Translations under genes and position numbers: made by a program
Origin: Psilocybe azurescens
Taxonomy: Eukaryota > Basidiomycota > Agaricomycetes > Agaricales > Agrocybaceae
Assembly: GCA_023853785.1 (NCBI GenBank)
Contig: JAJIRX010000885.1
Coordinates: 1-64,000 of the forward strand
Length of the DNA stretch: 64,000 nucleotides
Direction of reading: 5' to 3'
In this document: positions 49,990-61,016 of the stretch, one piece after another
Position numbering within the stretch: the first letter of the stretch is position 1
Layout of the letters: every line of letters begins with the position of its first letter
The notes under the pieces: generated by a model
What the model was told of the DNA's origin: nothing
Databases searched by the model: none
The model's input: the letters and a program-made list of their open reading frames with translations, nothing else

Positions 49990-50650
49990 CACAGACACAG
50001 AAATAACTGCACCCAACACCGGTAGCTCAAGCTTTGAGTCAGTCACTGCGGTTCAGTTTACTGGGCTCACGAGAGCTGTTACTGCACTTGCCACTCAAGT
50101 CCAAATTTTATCCTCCTCGACGTTGCCTGTGCTGACCCAGACCCCCTTTCCAGACTCTGAATCCACTCAATCAGTCCCTCCTCACTACATGCCACCAATC
50201 CCCACAAACCCAATTGCAATTGTGTCTCCATCTCTTCGAGCCCTGTTCCCGGAAGTCGATGCGGCATATATTGGAGCAATCACCAACCACGCATTCTGGC
50301 CGCACGAACTCTACAAGTTGGACAACCATCGAGCGACACGAGACTATAAAACTGTCAGCTCAGTCCTCAACACCCTCTTCACCTACTTATTTTTATCTGC
50401 CCACTGCCGGCGCGCATCACAGCAATCGGATGGTCCCATTTGTCTTCTATTCATCAGCCACTTTTAAACGATCGCGGAGGAATACGAGTGGCCTGCAGTC
50501 TTGCAATACGCCCATGGCTTTCTTTTGCTCACAGGCGCGTGGAAATGTCCATCAAAGGCGACTACTCAATGTGGGCTGTAGCCGATGACGCCCTACAAGT
50601 CCCGATACCTCTTCGGACAAAGAAAGGCTGTAACGAAGCGGGGGCTTAAA
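49990..50650 (+). mobile_element. Retroelement gag-like relic
   Basis: A translated stretch includes LTRAVTALATQVQ, FPEVDAAYIGAITNHAFWPH ELYKLD, then, after a break, IAEEYEWPAVLQYAHGF and, in yet another frame, HRRVEMSIKGDYSMWA. This order resembles the gag-like N-terminal ORF of basidiomycete LTR elements (an ELYKLD-type motif, then a tyrosine/tryptophan core of the form EYxWxAVLxY, then GDYSxWxxxD). No reverse transcriptase, integrase or LTR is visible around it, and the frame is broken at least twice, so this is a fragment. It lies in the gap between the small secreted protein and the minus-strand F-box gene. Confidence 0.5.
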
Positions 50651-50829
50651 GCTGGCATTCTGTCTGAAGAGGGACAGTGTAATATCGATTGTGATTCATG
50701 TATATAGCAGGGCTGAAAGATTCAATTCTACCACTTCATGCAACGAGAGTGAGCTTGCAAAGCCACGAAATATCTAAGAAAACCGTCCTTGAATTCCAAA
50801 TCCGTTCAACTACTTATCCTACTTCAGTG

Positions 50830-52582
50830 TCAGCGCCGGGTATTCCGAGTCGTGTTCGCCATAAACGACGAAAACTCGTATATATCAAGGTGGCCAGCCC
50901 CGTTCAACTCCGCCACACGCCCAGTAAGCTCGTTCAGAACCGGCGGCAGCGTCCGGTCGACCCTCTGATAAACGTGTTTATACACATCGCCATGGCGGAG
51001 CGAATCGTCGTCGTCGAACCATTTATAAGTTAGCGCCACGAATCTGCGCTTCTCAGCGCGGACGATAGCCTTGTTGTACCCGAAACAGACGTTCAAAGTC
51101 TCCATCTCGCGCCGGGCGACGGCGGGATCAGAGTCAAGCTGGAGATTGTGATCCTGGAGAAGGAGCAGACTCCAAAGGAGCTCAGGCTCATTTGCGCTGC
51201 GGTTTGCAGAAGGCGCAGGCTGCGTCTGAGCATTTTCAGTTTCATTCTCGCTTCGGTCTGAACTTGGAGGCGCACTGGCAGGCGCAGGTACCATCTGAGG
51301 AATCACGATGCCCAATACTGCGAGGTCTCCAATGTTAAGCGTTGGACAGCTGCAAATGGTCAATCTGATGGAATTGCTAGTCGGACAGAAAAAGGGTTTG
51401 GATAACGTCTCTATGTTCAGTCGATCTCCTAAATGGATTGAATTCCGCGCCGGGAATGGCGTGGGGCCGTAACATGGTATTGGAAGCACATTGCGGATTT
51501 CTTTCTCTTTCAGAAAGTCGTAGAGTACGACCATTGCGCCGTATACAACAAACAGCTGGTTTCTGGGAAGAAGATGAAACCGTAGTCCGGTTCGTTCACT
51601 AGGATTCTGGACGAAATAAGAGATTAAGGATTTGAAGATGTTGAGCAGTAAAAGATGTCTTACTATGGGTTGACGGGCTGGAAAAATGACTCGTTTACGA
51701 TAGGTGAAGTCATAGGGTTTCTGGTCTAATCCAGTGCGTTTCCAATCGATTATGGCGATATACGGTGTGACTGCTTGGTTAGGCAATACGGCGTATGCGA
51801 TATGACGATCTCGCAAGGAGATGCAAAAGACAGCCCCGTTACTATCTCGCGGAAAAGAGGCAAGCTTCTCAGCAGTGAAGTAACCTGTATAGGGTTCAGA
51901 CTGCGGATGAAGACGCACTCGCCAGATTTGGAAATGATGCAGCCCTGGTGCAACATATTGTATCAGCGTGGGCGAACAAAAATCGTTTGAGAACTACCCA
52001 TAGGATGGTACAGATATAATGCAAGATTGAACGTAAGTGTAGGAGCCTTGTCATCAACGTCCACAGCGAATTCCAATCGGAGAGGATATGCCGACAGCAT
52101 CCAATGAACCAAAAGCCGCGCTGGGATACCTGGATTGTCAAGGTCATGATAGACCACTGCACCATAAAGCGTAAAAGAAAAAGAGCCACCTGCCGCTGTC
52201 TGACAGGTAAAAGTGCACGATACCATCTTTATGCGTGATCTGCCGGCTCGCATATGGTGGCGAGGAGTCTTTCCAGCCATCATATGCTGCCAGATTGCGC
52301 AGAGCGTATCTCTCCAACTCACTGTCGGTGTGAAGCTCGATTGGGTAATCTAGCCTGGCTGAATCAGGGAGTGCTGCTTTAAGCAAGTGCATCCAAATTG
52401 GTCGTTCCTTCGACGTGCTGTACAGTTCTCTGCAAGTCTGCGTATGTTCCCATATCCAATCAGCGACCAATATTCACCCGAAGGCGAATAATAGATGTAT
52501 GTACCCGCCTGGCCCGCAGTATGTCTGGCCAATCCAGTTCCAAGAAGATTTCGATGAGCATTTCTCGGGGTAAACTGAACAT
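50830..52582 (-). CDS. F-box protein, second family
   Basis: Minus-strand gene unrelated to the 14-35 kb nest. Exon 1 (52505-52582) encodes 26 residues with the F-box core MFSLPREMLIEIFLELDWPDILRARR written across it; after an intron come TCRELYSTSKERPIWMHLL, IELHTDSELERYALRN and SGRWLFFFYA. Further exons give YGAVVYHDLDNPG, FCSPTLIQYVAPGLHHFQIWRV, then RLHPQSEPYTGYFTAEKLAS through to the stop at 50830. An intron at about 51607-51663 is clean. This matches the common mushroom pattern of an N-terminal F-box plus a long beta-rich domain. Frame slips near 52190 (T runs) and near 51990 remain unresolved. Confidence 0.65.
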
Positions 52583-53243
52583 ATGAGTACTCGGAGGTTC
52601 ATTTTCTGGAACGGGTAACAAGCATAAGTGCCGTATTCCGTGAACATCGAAACTGGACTTCCGTCGAATTGACGTCGGGTATGCAACTCACCAAGAACCT
52701 CGTTTTTTGAGCTCAAAGCATCAGATGCATGGTTACCCGCCCCGTCGAGAAGAGATACCATTGACAAAGATTTAGAGTCGCTGTGTAATGAATGATTCCC
52801 GTGGAGACTTTGGCCCTCAAACGTTTGAGAAGGAGGGGCGATTAGCCGCGCTACTAGGCACTACCTTGGACCCCGCCCAGCTGGCACCCTGACCCGGAGT
52901 GCCGCTGATAGACGATGAAAATAGATTCCCACTTACGCTTAGAACAAAAACAAAGTGACGGAAGTGAAGGTTAAGTTCAAGACTCAAGTACTCAAGTTTT
53001 GTCTCGAGTTTATCTCGATGGTGGGACCATACACGTGATGAAATATCAGATGGTGTATCTTGACGTGAAAAAGGGTCGCGTTTCAACTCCTTCGACGAAT
53101 CGGAAATTGCAGAGTAAGTAACGACGAAAGCAGGCTCAGAGAGAGGTAAAGGGCTATCAAAAACTCTTTAGCGCGACTCCGAGTAGTATGCATATCACAT
53201 CGGGGCCACACCCTCCATCAGTTTTCTCGTACCATAATAATAA
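52583..53243. other. Divergent promoter region (F-box / MVD1)
   Basis: About 660 nt between two divergently transcribed genes, so it must hold both promoters. Apart from the TATA element near 53244 no clear regulatory motif is recognised. Confidence 0.5.
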
Positions 53244-53250
53244 TATAAAG
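53244..53250 (+). promoter_or_regulatory. Probable TATA element of MVD1
   Basis: TATAAAG 58 nt before the ATG at 53308, followed by a pyrimidine-rich leader (TTTCTCTCTCTTACC) and a strong start context ACCACCATGGCC. Confidence 0.5.
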
Positions 53251-53307
53251 TTGTTTCTCCTTTGATTTTGGTTTTTACACTGGTTTTCTCTCTCTTACCT
53301 TACCACC

Positions 53308-54664
53308 ATGGCCACCATATACCAAGCTACAGCTTCCGCCCCGGTCAACATCGCAGTTATCAAGTACGCTGCTCACCGTTGCACGATCTGTTGCATCATG
53401 TTCACCGTTACGTTCTAGATACTGGGGCAAGCGCGATACCAAGCTCATCCTGCCCACCAACTCGTCCCTCTCTGTCACCCTCGACCAGGATCACCTCCGA
53501 TCCACGACCACAGCGCGTGCCGATGCCAGCTTTGAGCAAGATCAGCTGTGGCTGAATGGCAAGGTAGATGAGATCAAGGCCGGCGGAAGACTCGCGACAT
53601 GTATCGCCGAGATGAAGCGTCTGCGCAAGGAGACTGTGGAGGCCAAAGACCCCAACGCACCCAAAGTATGTCTATCCGACCTCTATCTCTGTCCGATCTA
53701 TGTTTTTTTACCGAACTTTTCTTCTCCGATCTTTAGCTGTCCTCCTACAAAGTCCACATCGCCTCCTACAACAACTTCCCCACCGCTGCAGGTCTCGCTT
53801 CATCCGCGTCCGGATTCGCCGCTCTCGTTGCCTCGCTCGCCCAGCTCTACAACCTCACCGTCTCCCCCTCCATCCTTTCTCTCATCGCGCGCCAGGGATC
53901 AGGCTCCGCGTGCCGATCGCTCTTCGGAGGCTTCGTCGCCTGGCAAATGGGCTCCGACCCATCCGGAAATGACTCCCTCGCCGTGGAAGTCGCCCCCGCG
54001 AGCACTGGCCGCAGATGCAGGCCTCATCTGCGTCGTCTCCGACGACAAGAAGGGCACGAGCTCGACAAGCGGCATGCAGCGCACCGTCGAGACCTCCGCG
54101 CTCCTCCAGCACCGCATCAAGCACGTCGTCCCCGAGCGCATGGCGGCCATCTCCAAGGCCATCCTCGCGCGCGACTTCGACACGTTCGCCACGATCACCA
54201 TGGCCGACTCGAACCAGTTCCACGCCGTCGCGCTCGACACCGAGCCCCCTATCTTCTACATGAACGACGTCAGCCGGAGCATCATCGCCCTGATCGTCGA
54301 GTACAACCGCATCTCCATCGCCGCCGGCGGAGGGTACAAGGCTGCGTACACATACGACGCCGGCCCGAACGCGGTCATCTACGCGCAGGAAGAGAACCTC
54401 AAGGAGATCCTCCAGCTTGTCATCTCGTACTTCCCCCAGCGACCAAGCGAGTTCAAGGACGTCTTGGGCCTTTTCAGCAAGGACACCACGGATATCAACG
54501 CACACGCCAAGATCCCAGCTGGTTTCAACGAGGCTGTAGCCAAGCGCTTCGAAGTCGGCGCCGTCAAGGGTCTCATCCACACCCGCGTCGGCGACGGTCC
54601 CCGAAGACTGCCTGACTCAGAGAGCTTGTTGGCAGCGAGCGGCTTGCCCAAAACTCTAGCTTAA
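53308..54664 (+). CDS. MVD1: Mevalonate diphosphate decarboxylase
   Basis: ATP-dependent decarboxylation of mevalonate diphosphate to isopentenyl diphosphate in the sterol/isoprenoid pathway; single-copy and essential in fungi. Exons 53308-53363 ([18 protein letters not shown]), 53419-53665 ([20 protein letters not shown]..) and 53737-54664. GHMP ATP loop: [85 protein letters not shown]. Two one-base losses at about 54005 and 54021 put WPQM in one frame and ALICVVSDD in the next; with both repaired the protein is continuous and of normal length (about 395 residues). Because the gene is essential these are best read as sequence errors. Confidence 0.95.
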
Positions 54665-54937
54665 TTTATAGACGCCCGCATCTAGATGTGAAATGTAAAC
54701 AGAAAAAGAAGGTCCACTAGTACTTGTATCATTGTCGTTATTTACTTGCTCGATAATTGGAAATCTTCTTGGATAATATCCCACACTGGGTTTATTAGTT
54801 CATCGTCGGTCCAATGATGAAAAAGAACACTGAAGTTGTGAAATCGATAACATTGTCGGAATGATATGAAAAAATACAGTTATTACTTGCTTATTTGCAG
54901 AGATGCCAGTGAACTTTGTGCTCCCGGATCTGGCATA

Positions 54938-57900
54938 TTACGAAGGAGTTGCCTCGATGCCGACAATAGGGCTCAACCACGACTCGTAATCCTCTTCTCT
55001 CGTCGGGTTCCCAGTAACCTTCAACGCCCGTACAAGGACCCGATAAGAGCCATTCGGAATAGTAGTGCCATTCGCGAACGTCGGCGTCTCAAAAACGAAG
55101 GTGCTGAATCCCTCCCCAGTCGGGTCAGTGTCCTATAAGTCAAGCATGCCGCCGTCAACACAGTGGCACAGAACAAAGTAAAAAAAGAAAGAGACGAAAC
55201 ATCGTTGTTCCGGCTCACAAAGTCGAATTCTGCAAGCGATCCTACGATCTTGACCTGGGCGAAGCTGCCGCCGTTATGAGGCGATGGGAAGCTGAAGAAT
55301 GGCCCAATGCCTCCGAATCCACGGCTGGTAATCGTGGGCTTGAAATTGATATTCGAGCTGACCAAGTCGACGCGGAAAGCTGGCGTTCCAAAGGCCAGTC
55401 TAAAGGAGAAACCATCCACAATCAATCTCATTCCTGCAAGAAAAAGACCCCAGCAGAAGAAAACCATACCTCCACAGAAGAGTAGGCACATCATCACCCA
55501 CGAACGTATAATTAAGCGGTCCAGCTTGCACATCCCCAGCCAGAATCCAACAACGCCGGAATCGGAACGCCAAAGAACACATCCGTGTCATCAATCACCT
55601 GCTTGTTCTTCAAGCTGCCCTGGAGGCCGAGGTAGCTGACGTGGAAGGTGTCTGCTGCGGAAGCACCTGCGACCTGGATGAAGCCGGAGAACACGGGGAA
55701 GGTGCTCGCGTCGAACCCAGTTGGCGGCTTGAAGACTGCTGTCACGGTTTGTGTCTGGCCTGGGCGGACGGTGAATGTGGATGGGACGATGTTCACTGTT
55801 GCGCCTGCAGGTGCCAAGGGCACAGGGCCGTCAGAGGCAAAGATCGTTCCCTGAAAGAAAAGATTAGAAGGTAATGATTTGGAAATGGCAAAATTACTTA
55901 CAGCTTGAACAGTCAATGCAGTACCAGCTGGGATATGGGATAGCTTGAACGTCTTGGGCGAAGTTCCGATGTTCTTAACAGTAAACTGTTGACTACATCA
56001 CGACAACAAGGCGTTAGAGAATTCGAAATAAAATGTAGTACATCAGGAAAACGTACATTGGTTTGAAGTTGGCAGTATCGTTAAGAATCAACTCTCCCGG
56101 CGAGACAATAGTAGTCGCATGAATGGCATTGAAAACATTGACCAACCCAGATCCTTGCTGCGTAAGCGTCTGCAGAGGAGCACCGTCTGTCTTGCTAGAC
56201 CCGATCATTTGTGCGGTCGTCTCGAAAAGTGTGCGAGCAGCGGTGGCGACAGCAGGTGACCTCCCTTGACAGAAAGGAGGAGTGCAGAACTGCCGGCAAG
56301 GAAAGGTGTCGCCATTGACGTCCCTGACAATACAGCAAACGAGCCGAGAGGAACAGGGAAGGTGGAGAGGATGTTGCCTCCAGGTGCGGCGACTGCTGGT
56401 TTGAAGAAGAAGTCGTTGGTTGGGCCATAACTACATCATTGAAGATGTTGAGCTCGCAAAATATATGTGATATGCGTTGATAAAACTTACCTGGTGAAAG
56501 ATGAGATAAGACCGCCTGCAGGGTCTGGGAAGTTGAAAGCGCCGCCTGTTTGCGGGAAGGAGACAGTGACAGGTGCCCCTGCGGCAAATTGTTGCACAAG
56601 CTAGAAAGTACCCAATTGGCAAACAAAAAGGAAAGATTTTTTCACTCACGAATTCACCGTCAGCAGCTTGAATGAGGACAGCAGTGAAGTTGCCGACAGC
56701 GATATCAGCAAATCCGTTTCCGTTGCTGAGAGCCCGATAAAAATTAGGATGATCAATCGAGCAAAAATTTAAGCAAATGAAACGAACTCGTAGATCAATG
56801 AGACTTGACCTCCTTTGGCAGCAATATTGGTCAATTTCTGGACCTGTAAAAGTGGAATGGCGTAAGCATACGCCCTCAGACATCCAGAACATGGCTTACG
56901 AAAGAGCAAGTGCCGCGACGAACGATCACCAAGAACTTGGAGAGGTCGGGGGTGCTAGCTGGTAGAGGGTTGCATGCGTCATCAACGACTGTCGTGTCGT
57001 TCGATGTTGCGAAGATAGGAAGGTTGCCTGGGATGGGCAGAGGGAAGGTATCGAAGTATGTGATAGGAGGGTGGTCGACACCATGTACAGTCGCGTTCTG
57101 CAAAGGAATAATGGTACTAAAAACAGAGTCAAAACAGCATTGTTGGCACGAATACATGTTCTTACTTGTCAAGACTGGCAGCAGATATAACATTGATGCC
57201 ATTTCCCGGCCCAGAGGTAAACCAAGCTCCAAATGCACCCTGGAGCAGAAATGAAAGAGTTAGAAAAGGGCTGAAGATGATAATCGCACCGAATGTGACT
57301 TACGTCATTGCCAGCAGCGATAGTTACAATTTTCCCTGCACCAGCGATTCTACTTGCCACGACAGTTGCTGTGCCTTCGGTCCAACCGTCCGCGCCACCT
57401 AGAGAAAGAGTCAGGATATCTTGTCCTTCACTTACACCTCGGAGCAGGGCTTCGACGAGGACTAGAAGCCGAGGATCAGGGGCGTGGTTAAGCTCGAGTA
57501 AAACGGATAAACGAACTGTCATCCGTAACGGATCCAGAGCAACCAAACACGCGGTATGCAGATATGGACGCGCTGAAGGCTACGCCGCTGATGTTAAACG
57601 CATTGCCTGGGTTCGCGCCGATGATACCCTATAGATTACAAGTAATGAGGCTACTTGACACCTGTACTCTTTTCTAAACAGCTTACAGCAACATGGGTTC
57701 CATGCCCATTGCATTGATCGAGAGGATCAGAATCTGGAACTGGTGTATTTGCACCTGAAGAAAGAGAAGAAGCGTAAGTCGTTTATAAATTTCTGTTCAG
57801 AATATTGCTCACCGGTATAAGCGTCTCCGACAAAATCGAATCCTCCAATAACTTTATGACCAGGTCCAAAAGCACCTCCGAGGGTAGGATGTGTGTAGTC

Positions 57901-58745
57901 GATTCCTGTATCGATGCTAAAGTCGACAAATGAGATCAAAATCTGAAGCCTATGATATTAAAAATTTTACATTCCAATCTTGATACCTGCTCCAGATATT
58001 CCTTGTGCATGGAGCTTGTCTACTCCCTGGAGAATATTCTTCAAGACTTTCTGCAAATAGTATAAGAGTAAAATACTGACAGTGAGCACGTGAGTTGATT
58101 CGGAATCAACAGGAAGCTGAGAGTCATTAGGTCCAGTAACAACGTGAGATTTAACTGGACTGCGGGGAGAAAAGATTTATTTCAGTCGGAATAGATGCAC
58201 ATCAGAAAGCGTCACGGACTTCGGTTGGGCGAACCGCACAACCGGACGGATCGCTTTCACTCCTGGGGTGCTGGCGATCGCTGCGACATCCTGGGAAACT
58301 TTAAATTATGTGCTGCTATTTTCGATATTGATTGAAATACCTGAGCACTCTACATAGAACGATCGTTAGTATGGTCTCATCTGGAGAGGGTTGCTGATGG
58401 GCGTACGTTAAGAGTCACAGCTGCACCGACGAAGACGCCACTCGTGTCGAATTCTTTGGTGACATCGAATTTGATAGCTCTTTCTTGAAGAGAGGAATAG
58501 ACGGCGTCTAGCGACTGTTAACGACTGCGTGAATAAATAAATAGAAGAATAGTAGAAGCAAAACATACCCTGGCGAAGGAACGTTTGGTCGGGATATTTG
58601 ACAAGCTATCGACTTCGATGATAAACTTGTTCGGGACAAAAGGAAGATTGGAGACCCTCTTGACGTTCGAGATTGGGAACACGCCGTACACCAAGCTCGC
58701 ACTGAGCAGGGAAGGGAGAAGGACCCAGAATGCCGCTGATTTCAT
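54938..58745 (-). CDS. Secreted subtilase (S8A), paralog of subtilase 1
   Basis: Start MKSAAFWVLLPSLLSASLVY at 58745 (signal peptide), then I9 propeptide NKFIIEVDSLSN, Asp in IDTGIDYTHPTLGG (about 57890), His in GHGTHVA (about 57690), AAGND oxyanion Asn, PA insert (DLSKFLVIVRRGTCSF), Ser in GTSMATPFLAG (about 56310), and Fn3-like end (PSTFTVRPGQTQTVT; NGGSFAQVKIVGSLAEFD), to the stop at 54938. Same order, near-identical exon structure and C-terminus (DYESWLSPIVG) as subtilase 1, but facing the other way. One-base breaks lie near 55545 (before GDVQAGPLNYTF) and near 56264 (SVKGRSPAVA). The GHGTHVA His and the other catalytic residues are intact. Confidence 0.9.
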
Positions 58746-58801
58746 ACTGAGAGGAAGGGGGCCAGGGCCTTTGAACTATTAGCTTCTCATGAGGGGAAGG
58801 C

Positions 58802-58808
58802 TTATATA
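58802..58808 (-). promoter_or_regulatory. TATA box of subtilase 2
   Basis: TATATAA on the minus strand, 57 nt before the ATG at 58745, in the context CTTGCTATATAA shared with subtilase 1. Confidence 0.7.
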
Positions 58809-58809
58809 G

Positions 58810-61016
58810 CAAGAAGCCATGCAGTAGTTACACCAGCATGCGGATCTGAGAATGAGAATGAGAGCACACTGAATACAACACCTCGGGACAGGGGTTGCCG
58901 AGCAACATTATACCGATGAGCGACATTTGTGACGGATGTCCTCATAGATGGGGCAAACCGCACACCAGCCCATTGTGTTGCCAAAATGTCGAAATCGTTT
59001 GATGTGAGGACAAGTCCTGCCCGCGCCGTGATAAACATTATGCTCATTATACACCTTTTCAGGAAATTTAACATTCTATATCGTGTAGCGTCAGCTTTAG
59101 GAATCGAACCACATTCAAAAGATGAGGTTTCACCGACCATACTAAGAAGGCCAGAAATCTTCTTCACCTCGAAGCTTGTCTAGCTTCCCCGGACTCTCAT
59201 GTAAATTGCGCATATAGAGGGCCCTAATGCTTATCGCGTGAGATGGTTTATATAAGGCAACCCATAGGAGCCTTCGCTCATGCGAAAATACAGGGAGCGT
59301 CCTATGGCGGTGGGTATGAGTATTGCACGAACCAAGTTCGCAATAGCGCGATCTGCGCAAGCATGTAAATTTAAAGAGCTGCCGCAGAGGTTGCCGTGAC
59401 GGGACTCATAAGGTCTTATACACTGTATCTGAGATATTGAGAGAAAATAGCCATTCTCGTGCTGATAACCACGCGGAAAGTGGTAGTAGTGTGAGAGAAA
59501 GAAGGACGAGAGCTTGAGGTCACAACGTGGGAGAACTGATATCTGCCTCCTTCGATCAAATAAAAACGAAGACAGAGCAAGGATTTCAACTTAGTCACAA
59601 CACACCGTAAGGTTGACTGTATACACAGGAAAGTGGCTCCACGAGGTGTTTATTGACGTTGGCAAAAGACATAAAAGCGGTCATTATAGGTACCTAAATA
59701 TCACGGAACGAAGGCCTAAATATCTCCTAAAAATGAGTGCTACTCAAAAGACGCAGGAAATGAATGTGCTTACCGCAATTAAACCGTAATGCAAATATTG
59801 GGGCTTCAAAAGATATGGTGTACGATATAGGCTCAACAACTGTAACCGAAGGCAGGATGCGCAATTGGATCCATAACACAAGAAATAGCCTACATAATCC
59901 AAGAAAAGAGAGTAGGAAAAAGTAGAAATGAGATCTATGAGTGCAGAACCAGCGGTGTCGAGGTCGAGGCTCGGTGTCGAGAAGTGCTAGTGAGGATTGC
60001 GAGCCAACATGGCACAAGCCCTGAAAGGAAAGTAGTCGCACGTGATTAACGGCGACGCGTCTAATTATATAAACAATCTCACCCAACGCCGCTCCAGGAA
60101 ATTATGGCTACGGATGCCTGGTAAATATTGGAGTACGGCCTATCACTCTTACACTCTCGTTTTCTCAACCCAATCAACCTGCAGCCGGGTACCACCGCCC
60201 AGATGCATTTACCTCTCCTTTGTCTATGCGCACGAAGAACATTTATTCATTTTCCAGTTTATCCGTCTCAAGCAGACACATGAGGACAATTTGAGTCAAG
60301 CTCACACAAATGTACCTAAATCAGTCTTGATACAAGTGTATCTATCCGAGGAGCCTCACTTCGATATCGTTCTTGGACGATCTTTTTTTTTTTCTTTTTC
60401 GAAAAGTGGCAAATCAAGACAACGTCGATTGATCCCACCGATCTGGTGTGGCTGGATACTGGATTGAGTGCGAGCTTGCTATTTTGAAAGATGAGTGGGG
60501 CGAAATTGTTACCCATTGTAAGTCGATGAGATTAATTCGATGACTTTGAATGTTCCCGTTTCCATTGTTTTGACTCGCATGATCGAAGGCCTTCATGGGT
60601 TGTTGCGTACCGATAACGGCGACTACTCGACATTTCTGGGGGTTCTATCTACTTTGGCCCGTCCACCGTGAATTTTGAAGACCATGTGTGACCATGCCTG
60701 GCTTGTGCCTGGCCGCCCATTTATCGACGCGGTCACGTGTAATAATGGCCAACGCGTCCAAGCTAATTACTCCATTGTTCTTCCTGAACTACCACATTGC
60801 CAGCACAGGAAAGTCCGACATAAACATAAACCCCAACATCATTATCCATACTTGGATAAGCCTTTCTCTCTGTTCAGTGGTTTCCCAATTGTCCCTGCCA
60901 TCGTTCTAGCAAGGCCCGAAAGGGGAGCACTTGGCATACCTCCATTGTCAGCCCGTTTAGCTCGCACCGAAGACCCAAATATCCATAAAAGCGACAACCC
61001 TTCCCTCTTTTCAAAC
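58810..61016. other. Intergenic region between subtilase 2 and FunK1
   Basis: About 2.2 kb holding two divergent promoters and no supported gene. Short open frames at 60042-60467 and 60675-61139 lack recognisable motifs; the end of the second overlaps exon 1 of the kinase in another frame. An ATAAAA element lies about 30 nt before the kinase ATG. Confidence 0.45.

Noticed and set aside
53947..54615. Long Arg-rich and Ser-rich open frames overlapping MVD1
   Set aside because: They are out-of-frame readings of GC-rich MVD1 codons; composition is extreme and no motif is found.
59085..59160. tRNA-like GGAATCGAACC on the plus strand (T-loop TTCGATTCC on the minus strand)
   Set aside because: The flanking bases cannot form a T stem, and no acceptor or anticodon stem is seen at the right distance.
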